From: Dyella halodurans
GTDB lineage: Bacteria > Pseudomonadota > Gammaproteobacteria > Xanthomonadales > Rhodanobacteraceae
Length of the DNA: 64,000 nt
Assembly: GCF_026283925.1 (NCBI RefSeq)
Contig: NZ_JAPDPF010000004.1
Location: forward strand, 1 to 64,000
Direction: 5' to 3'
Each line of letters starts with the position of its first letter. Positions within the stretch are counted from its first letter, which is position 1. This document shows, one piece after another, positions 31,908-40,572 of the stretch. The notes beneath the pieces were generated by a model, which had not been told where the DNA came from, searched no databases, and saw nothing but the letters and a program-made list of their open reading frames with translations. Position numbers and translations under genes: made by a program.

Positions 31908-32100
31908 TTTCACGGACAACCTACGGGGGGTACGGCGTGGGGACGGGCGGCATCCTAGCGACTTGAACGCCGAATTGATCGTGCTTGAGACAGAATGTCG
32001 CACTGGTAAATTCTTGCGCATGTGACTGCGGCGACTTGACACGCAAATGCAATAGCGCGCACTTCCGGCTGCCCCGAAATAGCGCCCGCTCAAAATTTTT

Positions 32101-32274
32101 TCGTAGCACGCTCCAGCTCCTTCTCCCCTTTGGGGAGAAGGTTGGGATGAGGGGCGGGTGCTCGCGGTCACGCGTTGACCGAGCGCTATCGCCAGGGTGC
32201 CGCTTACGCAGCGGGCGTTTCGACTGCCTGCCGGCAGCCGAGTCACTTTTCTTTGCTGGCCCAAAGAAAAGTAA
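32101..32274. repeat. Large palindromic repeat, copy 2, left arm
   Basis: The left arm of the palindrome that received the IS30 element. It reads outward-in: GCTCCTTCTCCCC hairpin, GATGAGGGGCGGGTGCTCGCG, CCGCTTACGCAGCGGGCGTT, and ACTTTTCTTTGCTGGCCC with AAAGAAAAGTAA. It is near-identical to the reverse complement of 33736-33905. Only cyoA leader sequence and this arm fill the 367 bases between cyoA and the IS. Confidence 0.85.
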
Positions 32275-33390
32275 GGCGGTCTCTAACATCAAGTGCAACA
32301 CCCCCTTCGAGGTGATGCATGGGTCAGAACTACAGTCATCTGAGCGCCGAAGAGCGAGGCGCGATCATGGTGGGCAAGGCGCGCGGGGAGAGCGCCCGGC
32401 AGCTGGCGATACTGCTGGGCCGTTCGCCCAGCACGATCTCCCGGGAGCTGGCGCGTAACGGGCACCGTGAGCCATCGGTCGACCCTCGCCTGGGCCATCC
32501 GACACTCGGCTATGACGCCCGGCGCGCTGGTCAACGCGCCCGCCGATTGGCTCATAAGGCGCGCCGACTGCGTAAGTTGCATCGAGACGGCGCCTTGTGG
32601 CGCCAGGTGCGCCATCTGTTGGCCCGACGCTGGTCACCGCAAGAGGTGAGCCGCACACTGCGCCGACAGCATCCCGACGAGCCGGCCAAGCACGTGTCCC
32701 ACGAGACGATTTACACCGCGATCTACGCCGCCCCGCGCGGGGAACTGCGGCGAGGGCTGGTGGCGTTGCTGCGCCAGCACAAGTGCGCGCGCCGCCCGCG
32801 GGGCCAGGGCGCCAACCGGCGCGGCCGCATGCACGACCTGCCCAGCATCCACGATCGGCCGCCGGAGGCAAACGAACGCTTGTTGCCGGGCCACTGGGAA
32901 GGGGACTTCCTCAAGGGGGCGCGCAACCAATCGTCGGTCGGCGTCCTGGTGGATCGGCGCACCTTGTTCCTGAAGCTGGTGAAGATGGACGGCTGCTCGG
33001 CGGAGGACGCACTCAAGGGCTTCAGCCGAGCCTTCCGACCACTGCCGGCGACGCTGCGCCAGACGCTGACGTACGATCAGGGCAAGGAAATGGCGCTGTA
33101 CAAGACGTTGTCTCGGCGCACGGGGTTGGCGATCTACTTTGCCGATCCGCGCAGTCCCTGGCAGCGCGGCATCTGCGAGAACACCAACGGCCTGCTGCGT
33201 CAGTACCTGCCCAAGGGCACCGACTTGTCGGTGCATAGCCAACGAAAGCTCGATGCCATTGCCCGGGAGATGAACCTGCGCCCGCGAGCCACGCTCGACT
33301 ACCACTGCCCTGCGGAGATGATCATGCGTGCGCTGGGGCGTGATGACCTCGCCCAAGCCATCGATGATGCACTTCTAGATTGACACCGCC
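32275..33390 (+). mobile_element. IS30-family insertion sequence, complete (copy 2)
   Basis: About 1,116 bp. Imperfect terminal inverted repeats start GGCGGT at 32275 and end ACCGCC at 33390; internal similarity continues (AAGTGCAACA against the complement AAGTGCATCA). The flanking TAA at 32272-32274 and 33391-33393 is a 3-bp target duplication, typical of IS30. One transposase gene fills it. Joining the flanks at the TAA rebuilds an uninterrupted repeat arm, which confirms the borders. Confidence 0.88.
32319..33383 (+). CDS. IS30-family transposase
   Basis: 354 residues, apparently intact. The N-terminal HTH (HLSAEERGAIMVGKARGESARQLAILLGRSPSTISRELARN) is the IS30 signature, and the C-terminal DDE domain contains GHWEGDFLKG (first Asp), TYDQGKEMA (second Asp) and SPWQRGICENTNGLLRQYLPKG (Glu). 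IS30 enzymes join the element ends to short specific targets, often palindromes. Both visible copies are inserted in the same repeat. Confidence 0.95.
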   Translation: MGQNYSHLSAEERGAIMVGKARGESARQLAILLGRSPSTISRELARNGHREPSVDPRLGHPTLGYDARRAGQRARRLAHKARRLRKLHRDGALWRQVRHLLARRWSPQEVSRTLRRQHPDEPAKHVSHETIYTAIYAAPRGELRRGLVALLRQHKCARRPRGQGANRRGRMHDLPSIHDRPPEANERLLPGHWEGDFLKGARNQSSVGVLVDRRTLFLKLVKMDGCSAEDALKGFSRAFRPLPATLRQTLTYDQGKEMALYKTLSRRTGLAIYFADPRSPWQRGICENTNGLLRQYLPKGTDLSVHSQRKLDAIAREMNLRPRATLDYHCPAEMIMRALGRDDLAQAIDDALLD

Positions 33391-33905
33391 TAACCCAAAG
33401 AAATGGCCTCTAGAGCTCGTAGCACTCCGTCGGATAGAAGCGTTGGAAGGTCTGGGGGATCGGATCGTTTGCTACCCACGGCCGCTACACAGCGGCTACA
33501 CCGCAACGCGCCATAGCGGTGAGGACTTAAAGCAGGTCAGTCCTACGGTCGCAACGCCCGCGGCATCCCGACGCTCACCAGACCACGACACCACCCACGC
33601 TTTAAGCCCTCTGCGCTATGGCGCGTTGCGGTGTAGCCGCTGTGTGTCGGCCGTGGGCCGCCACCGATCTGGCTAGCCACGCCCGTCAGGCTCGCATCCA
33701 CCGTAACGCTATGAGCTCTTCAGGCCATTTTCTTTGGGTTACTTTTCTTTTGGGCCAGCAAAAGAAAAGTGACCCGGACCGCGGCAGCGGTTCGGAACGC
33801 CCGCTGCGTAAGCGGCAAGCTGGCCATGGCGCTCGGTTGTAGCGCAATCGCGAGCACCCGCCCCTCATCCCCACCTTCTCCCCGGTGGGGAGAAGGAGCA
33901 GGAGC
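33391..33905. repeat. Large palindromic repeat, copy 2, centre and right arm
   Basis: Continues the repeat after the IS. The centre has arms at 33475-33533 and 33599-33657 (core CGCTACACAGCGGCTACACC) around a 65-base loop. The right arm has the ACTTTTCTTTT...AAAAGAAAAGT hairpin at about 33741-33770 and a CTCATCCCCACCTTCTCCCC end at about 33864-33897. No gene is supported in this stretch; the start of the next coding frame overlaps it only as an unused extension. Confidence 0.85.
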
Positions 33906-33957
33906 GGCCGCTGCGACGCTATACAGCCACCTCGCAGCGCCCTGCTACCATGCCGCG

Positions 33958-35757
33958 ATGGACCAGACCACGCCCATCAAACTGGCCGCCCTGCGGCAAA
34001 CCATGCAGCAACACAAAGTCGCCGCCTGCCTGATCCCGAGCGCCGATCCCCACTTATCGGAATACCTGCCCGATCACTGGCAGGCGCGTGCATGGCTGTC
34101 CGGCTTCACCGGATCCGCCGGCACCCTGGTGGTCACGGCGACGCATGCGGGGCTATGGACGGATTCGCGCTACTTCGCCCAGGCCACCCAGCAGTTGGCG
34201 GGCAGTGGCATCGATCTGATGAAGCAGCGCATTGCGCATGCGCCGGAACACCTGGAGTGGCTGCAGCAGAACCTGCAGGCGGGCCAGACGCTTGCCGTCG
34301 CCGGCGACAGCATCTCGCTGGCCACCGCACGGCAACTCGAACGTCGGCTCGAGAGCGTCGGCGCCGGGCTGCGCACGGACCTGGACCTGCCCGGGCTGAT
34401 CTGGAGCGACCGCCCCGGCCTGCCTCTTGATGCCATCGTCGAACACCCGGCCCGCTACGCCATCCTGTCACGCGCCGACAAGCTCGGTCGCTTGCGCACG
34501 GCGATGCGCAAGCTGGAAGCCTCCCACCATCTACTGTCGAGCCTGGATGACATCGCCTGGCTGACCAACCTGCGCGGCAGCGATGTCGAATGCAATCCGG
34601 TCTTTCTCGCCCACCTGCTGGTGCAGGCCGAAGGACACGCCACGCTGTTCGTGGACCGGGGCAAACTGAGCGACGCCCTGGTGGTCGCGCTGGCCGCCGA
34701 CGGGATCCACATCGCCAACTATGCGACGGTAGTCGACGCGCTCACCGAGCTTGGGCCAAAAGACCGTCTGCTCTTCGACGCGGGCCGCGTGGTGGTTGCG
34801 GTTGCCGGGGCGCTCACGTCGGCGGTGCGCAGCATCGAGGCAAGCAACCCCACCACGTTGTTCAAGGCGCGCAAGAGCGAGCCCGAGCTGGACCATGTGC
34901 GCGACGCGATGCGTCGTGACGGTGCGGCGCTGGTGCGCGCCTTCCGTCGTCTCGAAGAGCGCCTGACCGCGGGCATGACGCAGACCGAGCTGGACGTGGA
35001 CACGCTGCTGCGCGAAGAACGCTCGGCGCAACCGGATTTCGTGGGCGAAAGTTTCGCCACCATCGCCGGCTACCAGGCCAACGGTGCCCTGCCGCATTAT
35101 CGCGCGACGCCCGAACAGCACAGCACGCTGAAGTCGCAGGGTTTGTTGCTGGTCGACTCCGGCGGCCAATACCTGGGCGGCACCACCGACATCACCCGCG
35201 TGCTGGCGCTGGGCGAGACCACGGCCGAGCAACGCCGCGATGCCACCCTGGTGATGAAAGGCATGATTGCGCTCAGTCGCACGCGTTTCCCCAAAGGGGC
35301 CAGTGGCCCTCAGCTCGACGCCCTGGCTCGCGCCCCGTTATGGGCCAGTGGCATGGACTATGGCCACGGCACCGGCCACGGCGTCGGCTACTTCCTCAAT
35401 GTGCACGAAGGGCCGCACGGCATTCGCCCACCGGTGTCAGGCGCTGCCCTGGTGGCGCTGGAGCCGGGCATGATCACCTCCATCGAACCGGGCCTGTACA
35501 AGCCCGGCCGCCACGGCATCCGCCACGAAAACCTCGCCGTGGTGGTTGAAGCGGACAAGACCGAGTTCGGCGAATTCTATGCATTCGAGACGTTGACGCT
35601 ATGCCCGTTCGACCGCCGCGCGCTGGAGCCGGGCCTGCTCAACCCGGAGGAGCGCGCCTGGCTGGACGACTATCACGCCACGGTGCGGGCTGCCCTGGCG
35701 CCCTTGCTGGAGGAAGCCGACCTGGCGTGGCTCGAACGCCACTGCGCGCCGCTGTGA
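33958..35757 (+). CDS. Aminopeptidase P family protein (Xaa-Pro aminopeptidase)
   Basis: 599 residues from ATG 33958. The three-domain long form: two creatinase-like N-terminal domains (ACLIPSADPHLSEYLPDHWQARAWLSGFTGSAGT) and a C-terminal pita-bread metalloprotease domain with metal ligands in LLVDSGGQYLGGTTDITRV, GHGTGHGVGYFLNVHEGPHG, MITSIEPGLYKPGRHGIRHENL. It removes N-terminal residues before proline. The open frame continues upstream to 33769 through repeat DNA; ATG 33958 matches the family start. Confidence 0.94.
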   Translation: MDQTTPIKLAALRQTMQQHKVAACLIPSADPHLSEYLPDHWQARAWLSGFTGSAGTLVVTATHAGLWTDSRYFAQATQQLAGSGIDLMKQRIAHAPEHLEWLQQNLQAGQTLAVAGDSISLATARQLERRLESVGAGLRTDLDLPGLIWSDRPGLPLDAIVEHPARYAILSRADKLGRLRTAMRKLEASHHLLSSLDDIAWLTNLRGSDVECNPVFLAHLLVQAEGHATLFVDRGKLSDALVVALAADGIHIANYATVVDALTELGPKDRLLFDAGRVVVAVAGALTSAVRSIEASNPTTLFKARKSEPELDHVRDAMRRDGAALVRAFRRLEERLTAGMTQTELDVDTLLREERSAQPDFVGESFATIAGYQANGALPHYRATPEQHSTLKSQGLLLVDSGGQYLGGTTDITRVLALGETTAEQRRDATLVMKGMIALSRTRFPKGASGPQLDALARAPLWASGMDYGHGTGHGVGYFLNVHEGPHGIRPPVSGAALVALEPGMITSIEPGLYKPGRHGIRHENLAVVVEADKTEFGEFYAFETLTLCPFDRRALEPGLLNPEERAWLDDYHATVRAALAPLLEEADLAWLERHCAPL

Positions 35758-35773
35758 TCGATGGAAGTCCCCA

Positions 35774-35873
35774 TGTAGGAGCGCACCCAGTGCGCGACCG
35801 CAGGGGTACGTCGTCACCGCCATGCTGGGGCCGTTGAGGGATAGGCTTTTCGCGCACTGGGTGCGCTCCTACA
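35774..35873. repeat. REP-type palindrome (GTGCGCTCC family), copy 2
   Basis: Perfect 24-bp arms at 35774-35797 and 35850-35873, identical to those at 16883/16962, with an unrelated 52-base centre. Located between the aminopeptidase gene and parE, both on the plus strand. Confidence 0.85.
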
Positions 35874-35962
35874 CCCAACCCTGAGGGGTACCCGGGGAAA
35901 CCCTTGACCTCTCGCCCCCTGCAACCCATCCTCCCCCGTCTAACCCCGCCGAACCTTCCCGC

Positions 35963-37852
35963 ATGAGCAGTCGCTACAACGCCGCCGACATTGAAGTCCT
36001 CTCTGGCCTTGACCCGGTCAAGCGCCGCCCCGGCATGTATACGGACACCAGCCGCCCGAACCATCTGGCGCAGGAGGTCATCGACAACTCGGTGGACGAG
36101 GCCCTCGCCGGCCATGCGAAGTCGCTGGACGTGATCGTCTATGGCGACGGCTCGGTCGAGGTGAGCGACGATGGCCGCGGCATGCCGGTGGACATCCACC
36201 CCGAGGAAGGCATCCCTGGCGTCGAGCTGATCCTCACCCGCCTGCATGCGGGCGGCAAGTTCTCCGGCAAGAACTACAACTTCTCCGGTGGCCTGCACGG
36301 CGTGGGCGTGTCGGTGGTGAACGCGCTGTCCAGCCGCGTGGAAGTCACCATTCGCCGCGACGGCAACGAATACCGCATGGCGTTCGAGCATGGCGACCGC
36401 GCCAGCGATCTCGAGATCATCGGCACGGTGCCGAAAAAGAAGACCGGTACCACCGTGCGTTTCTGGGCCGATCCGAAGTACTTCGACTCACCGAAGATCC
36501 TGCTGTCCAAGCTGCGCCACCTACTGCGCGCCAAGGCTGTGCTGTGCGCAGGCCTCAGCGTCAAGCTCACCGACGAAGCCAGCGGCGAAGTCAACGTGTG
36601 GTACTACGAGGACGGCCTGCGCGATTACCTGCGCGACGAACTCGAGGGTGCGGAGGCGATTCCGGCCGAACTGTTCGTGCACCATGTGCAGCGCGAAGCC
36701 GACGGCCTCGACGTGGCGCTGGCCTGGCTGCCGGAAGGCGAGCTGGTGCAGGAGAGCTACGTCAACCTGATTCCAACCGCCCAGGGCGGCACCCATGTGA
36801 ATGGCCTGCGTTCCGGCCTCACCAATGCCATCCGCGAGTTCTGCGACATTCGCAACCTGCTGCCGCGCGGCGTGAAGCTGGCGCCGGAAGACGTGTGGGA
36901 GCGCCTCGCCTTCGTGCTCTCGGCCAAATTGCAGGATCCGCAGTTTGCCGGCCAGACCAAGGAGCGACTGTCGTCGCGCCAGGCCGCTGGCATGGTCGAA
37001 GGCGTGATCCATGATGCCTTCAGCCTGTGGCTGAACCAGCACGTCGAGCTGGGCGAACGCATCGCGCAACTCGCCATCGAGCGGGCCAGCGCACGCCTTA
37101 AGGCGGCCAAGCAGGTCATTCGCAAGAAGATCACCCAGGGCCCTGCCCTGCCCGGCAAGCTGGCCGACTGCACCGCCACCGACCTCACGCGTACCGAGCT
37201 GTTCCTGGTCGAAGGCGACTCCGCCGGCGGCAGCGCCAAGCAGGCGCGCGACAAGGAATTCCAGGCCATCCTCCCGCTGCGCGGCAAGATCCTCAATACC
37301 TGGGAAGTCGAGTCCGGCTCGGTGCTGGCCTCGGAAGAAGTGCACAACCTCGCCGTCGCCATCGGTTGCGATCCCGGCAAGGACGATCTCAGCGGCTTGC
37401 GCTACGGCAAGGTCATCATCCTGGCCGATGCGGATTCCGACGGCCTGCATATCGCGACCTTGCTCAGCGCGCTGTTCCTGCGCCACTTCCCGACCCTGGT
37501 GCGCGAAGGCCACGTGTTCGTGGCGATGCCGCCGTTGTTCCGCGTCGACGTGGGCAAGCAGGTGTTCTACTGCCTGGACGAGAACGAAAAGAACGCCATG
37601 CTGGAACGCATCCAGCGCGAGAAGATGAAGGGCCAGGTCAGTACCACCCGCTTCAAGGGCCTGGGCGAGATGAATCCGGCGCAGCTGCGCGAATCGACCA
37701 TTCATCCCGACACGCGCCGCCTGGTACAGCTCACCGTCGACGGCGACGACGGCACTACCAAGCTGATGGACATGCTGCTGGCCAAGAAGCGTGCGAGCGA
37801 TCGCAAGGCGTGGCTGGAGGAAAAGGGCGACCTCGCCACGTTGGAGGTTTGA
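35963..37852 (+). CDS. parE: DNA topoisomerase IV subunit B
   Basis: 629 residues, the ParE length (GyrB is longer). GHKL ATPase with N box VIDNSVDEALAGH, DDGRGMPVD, GGLHGVGVSVVNALS; Toprim motifs LVEGDSAGGSAKQARD and ILADADSDGLHIATLL; C-terminal RFKGLGEMNPAQLRESTIHPDTRRLVQL. With ParC it decatenates daughter chromosomes. ParC is not in the window. Confidence 0.96.
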   Translation: MSSRYNAADIEVLSGLDPVKRRPGMYTDTSRPNHLAQEVIDNSVDEALAGHAKSLDVIVYGDGSVEVSDDGRGMPVDIHPEEGIPGVELILTRLHAGGKFSGKNYNFSGGLHGVGVSVVNALSSRVEVTIRRDGNEYRMAFEHGDRASDLEIIGTVPKKKTGTTVRFWADPKYFDSPKILLSKLRHLLRAKAVLCAGLSVKLTDEASGEVNVWYYEDGLRDYLRDELEGAEAIPAELFVHHVQREADGLDVALAWLPEGELVQESYVNLIPTAQGGTHVNGLRSGLTNAIREFCDIRNLLPRGVKLAPEDVWERLAFVLSAKLQDPQFAGQTKERLSSRQAAGMVEGVIHDAFSLWLNQHVELGERIAQLAIERASARLKAAKQVIRKKITQGPALPGKLADCTATDLTRTELFLVEGDSAGGSAKQARDKEFQAILPLRGKILNTWEVESGSVLASEEVHNLAVAIGCDPGKDDLSGLRYGKVIILADADSDGLHIATLLSALFLRHFPTLVREGHVFVAMPPLFRVDVGKQVFYCLDENEKNAMLERIQREKMKGQVSTTRFKGLGEMNPAQLRESTIHPDTRRLVQLTVDGDDGTTKLMDMLLAKKRASDRKAWLEEKGDLATLEV

Positions 37853-37862
37853 GGCTTCTAGC

Positions 37863-38040
37863 TCCCTCTCCCCTTTGGGGAGAGGGCTGGGGTGAGGGGC
37901 CAGTCTTGCGATTACGCCGGTTCAAAGCCGACTCTGTTGGAACGCAACCGCGAGCACCCGCCCTTTACCCCCTCTTAGGGGCTCACCTCAATCCTCTCTC
38001 CCACGGGGACTACCTTCGGGTCGCCCGGAGGGGAGAGGAA
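37863..38040. repeat. CTCTCCCC/GGGGAGAG repeat pair, copy B
   Basis: The same two modules as at 20890-21052: CCCTCTCCCC/GGGGAGAGGG with TGAGGGGCCAGTCTT, and CGCCCTTTACCCCC...GGCTCACC...TCCTCTC...GAGAGGA. The second hairpin is enlarged by an inserted GACTACCTTCGGGTCGCCC segment. Between parE and the next gene. Confidence 0.8.
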
Positions 38041-38102
38041 GTGGACCGCGCGCACTGATCCACATCAAGGCCGGGCACCGAGATTGGTGCGATGATGCTG
38101 CG

Positions 38103-39173
38103 ATGCATGCCGCATGGACCCGTCGCGCCATCCAGATCCTCGAGGCCGAAGCCCATCGCTCGGCCGATACGCATCTTATTCGCCTCGATCTGCCCGCCTT
38201 TCCCGGCATCCCCCTGTATCTGAAAGACGAGTCGGTCCACCCCACCGGCAGTCTCAAGCATCGCCTGGCCCGTTCGCTGTTCCTGTATGCCATCTGCAAC
38301 GGGTGGCTGGATGCGGACCGCCCGGTGATCGAAGCCTCTAGCGGCAGCACGGCCATCTCCGAGGCCTATTTCGCCCGCCTGCTCGGCCTGCCGTTTTTTG
38401 CGGTGATGCCGCGCAGCACGTCGCGCGACAAGGTCGCGCAGATCGAATTTTTCGGCGGCCATTGCCATTTCATCGACGGCACCGATGTCTACGGCGCCGC
38501 GCAGGCGTTGGCCGTGGAACTGGATGGCCACTACATGGACCAGTTCACCTACGCCGAACGCGCCACCGACTGGCGCGGCAACAACAATATCGCCGAGTCG
38601 ATCTTCCGCCAGATGCAAGGCGAGCCCGACACCGAGCCGCGCTGGATCGTGGTTCCCGCAGGCACCGGCGGTACCTCGGCCACGATCGGGCGTTATCTGC
38701 GCTACCGCTCGGCGCATCACGGACCGACCCGTCTCGCCGTGGTCGATCCGGAGTACTCGGTGTTCTACGACTACTACGTCAGCAGGGACGCAAGTCTGCA
38801 ACTGACCAGGGGCACCCGCATCGAGGGTATCGGACGCCCGCGGGTCGAGCCGTCCTTTCTGCCTGACGTGATCGATTGCATGCTGCGTGTACCGGATGCT
38901 GCCTCGATCGCCGCACTGCGCGTGCTGGAGCAGTTGCTTGGCCGGCGCTGCGGTGGATCCACCGGCACCAGCCTGGTGGGCGCCCTGCAGCTGATGAGCG
39001 AACTCAAGGCCGCTGGCGAGCGCGGCCCCGTCGTCACGCTAATATGCGACGGCGGCGACCGCTATCGCGGCACCTGCTACAACGAGGACTGGATCCGGGC
39101 CGAAGGCCTGGACTTCGCGACCCAGCTGGCCCGGCTGCAAGCCATCGTGCACGAAGGCCGCTGGATCGACTAG
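38103..39173 (+). CDS. PLP-dependent cysteine desulfhydrase/cysteine synthase-like enzyme (Cds1-type)
   Basis: 356 residues, fold type II. PLP lysine is in HPTGSLKHR (Lys52), the substrate loop is [10 protein letters not shown], and the phosphate loop is [14 protein letters not shown]. The extended middle segment ([18 protein letters not shown]) distinguishes it from CysK/CysM and resembles the Cds1 L-cysteine desulfhydrase group. It would release sulfide from cysteine; beta-replacement activity is also possible. 62 bases before the dioxygenase gene, same strand. Confidence 0.83.
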   Translation: MHAAWTRRAIQILEAEAHRSADTHLIRLDLPAFPGIPLYLKDESVHPTGSLKHRLARSLFLYAICNGWLDADRPVIEASSGSTAISEAYFARLLGLPFFAVMPRSTSRDKVAQIEFFGGHCHFIDGTDVYGAAQALAVELDGHYMDQFTYAERATDWRGNNNIAESIFRQMQGEPDTEPRWIVVPAGTGGTSATIGRYLRYRSAHHGPTRLAVVDPEYSVFYDYYVSRDASLQLTRGTRIEGIGRPRVEPSFLPDVIDCMLRVPDAASIAALRVLEQLLGRRCGGSTGTSLVGALQLMSELKAAGERGPVVTLICDGGDRYRGTCYNEDWIRAEGLDFATQLARLQAIVHEGRWID

Positions 39174-39235
39174 CCATTCTTCCCCGTCACCGGTTAGCGC
39201 ACTATCTTGTCGTCACTCTACCGCCGGAACGCCCC

Positions 39236-39760
39236 ATGGCCCTGCTGCCTCCCATCGACCTGAAGCGCTGGATCGACGAACACCGGCACCTGCTCAAGCC
39301 GCCGGTGGGCAACCGCTGCATCGTGGATGGCGACTTTATCGTGATGATCGTCGGCGGGCCGAACTCGCGCACCGACTATCACTACGAAGAAGGCCCCGAG
39401 TTCTTCTACCAGCTGGAAGGCGAGATGGTGCTGAAGGTGCAGGATGACGGTGTGTCTCGCGACATTCCGATCCGGGCGGGCGAAATGTTCTACCTGCCGC
39501 CTTGCGTGCCGCACTCGCCGCAACGCCTGCCCAACTCGATTGGCCTGGTGATCGAACGCCAGCGCCTGGCCGGCGAGAAGGACGGCCTGATGTGGTTCTG
39601 CGAACGCTGCAACCACAAGCTGTACGAGGAGTATTTCACGCTGGACAGCATCGAGCACGATTTTCCGCCGGTGTTCGAGCGCTTTTATCGCTCGATCGAT
39701 GCACGCACCTGTGAGAAATGCGGGCATCTGAACCCGGCTCCCGCGCGCTACGCCGACTGA
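39236..39760 (+). CDS. nbaC: 3-hydroxyanthranilate 3,4-dioxygenase
   Basis: 174 residues from ATG 39236; the frame to 38876 only overlaps the previous gene. Cupin fold with iron ligands His49, Glu55 and His93 ([19 protein letters not shown]), and the C-terminal second-iron site with two CxxC pairs (CERCNHK, CEKCGH) seen in bacterial enzymes. It opens the ring of 3-hydroxyanthranilate in tryptophan catabolism or quinolinate formation. No other kynurenine gene is in the window. Confidence 0.94.
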   Translation: MALLPPIDLKRWIDEHRHLLKPPVGNRCIVDGDFIVMIVGGPNSRTDYHYEEGPEFFYQLEGEMVLKVQDDGVSRDIPIRAGEMFYLPPCVPHSPQRLPNSIGLVIERQRLAGEKDGLMWFCERCNHKLYEEYFTLDSIEHDFPPVFERFYRSIDARTCEKCGHLNPAPARYAD

Positions 39761-39782
39761 GGCTGCGCCCGGCTGCATCGAC

Positions 39783-40316
39783 TCATCCGCGCAACCGCCA
39801 TTTGCGCGCCATGCGGCGCAATGAGGCATCGCTAGTCGGATCGTCGGCGATTTCATCAATCGATCGCCATGCCAGCGCATGCGATTCCTCGCTGAGCACG
39901 AACTGCTCGTTCGCTCCCGCGCGGACCACGAAACGCACGTCGTAATGCCAGTGCTCCGGTTCGTCGCCACGTGCGGGAATGCGGTGGCGATCGAGATCGA
40001 ACGGCTCCGGCTGCACGCTCAGGTCATCCAGCCCGGACTCTTCCTCCGCCTCGCGCAAGGCCACGCGGGCCAGCTCGGTATCGCCATCGGCATGTCCGCC
40101 CAGTTGCAGCCAGCGACCCAGCTTGCGGTGATGGGTGAGCAGCACGCGCGCTCCGTCCGCACTGACCAGCCAGGCCGAGCCGGTGAAATGCGCATCGAGG
40201 GACGTCCTCTCGAATGCGTGCGGGCGGGTCGCCAGCAGCTCGACGAAATGCCGCGTGTCGTGCTCTTCCGGCCATTGCCGACCGTAATGTTGAAACTGCG
40301 CCAGCAGCACGCTCAT
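39783..40316 (-). CDS. NUDIX hydrolase
   Basis: 177 residues from ATG 40316 (MSVLLAQFQHYG). A complete Nudix box spans GGHADGDTELARVALREAEEESGL, matching G-x5-E-x7-REUxEExGU. Residues before it (GSAWLVSADGARVLLTHHRKLGRWLQLGGH) are the standard strand lead-in. The frame to 40367 is longer but lacks similarity. It is convergent with the dioxygenase gene and divergent from the permeases. Substrate not predictable. Confidence 0.9.
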   Translation of the reverse strand: MSVLLAQFQHYGRQWPEEHDTRHFVELLATRPHAFERTSLDAHFTGSAWLVSADGARVLLTHHRKLGRWLQLGGHADGDTELARVALREAEEESGLDDLSVQPEPFDLDRHRIPARGDEPEHWHYDVRFVVRAGANEQFVLSEESHALAWRSIDEIADDPTSDASLRRMARKWRLRG

Positions 40317-40572
40317 GTGATGTCCCGGGCCCCTGCGGCGCCGCACCTTGGCGGGCGGCGGCCGCACATTATTTCAGACATTGCGCCGGGCACGCATGCG
40401 GGATCGTCCGCGCCCCTGCAGGCGCGCCCCGTCCTGCCCGCAGTGCAACTTGTACGCCCGCACCCCGCTGGGCTATGGTTCTCCGTCGTTGCCGGGGTAG
40501 CGACGAGCCAACCGTGACATCTGGCACGGTTATATGCGGTAAAGAACGAAAACAAGGCTGTAGGGGAGAGAT

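Noticed and set aside
30933..32264. Extended cyoA start at 32264
   Set aside because: The extra 119 residues translate repeat DNA (the left arm) and precede the lipoprotein signal.
33769..33957. N-terminal extension of aminopeptidase P
   Set aside because: Encoded by the palindromic repeat's right arm; the family start is at 33958.
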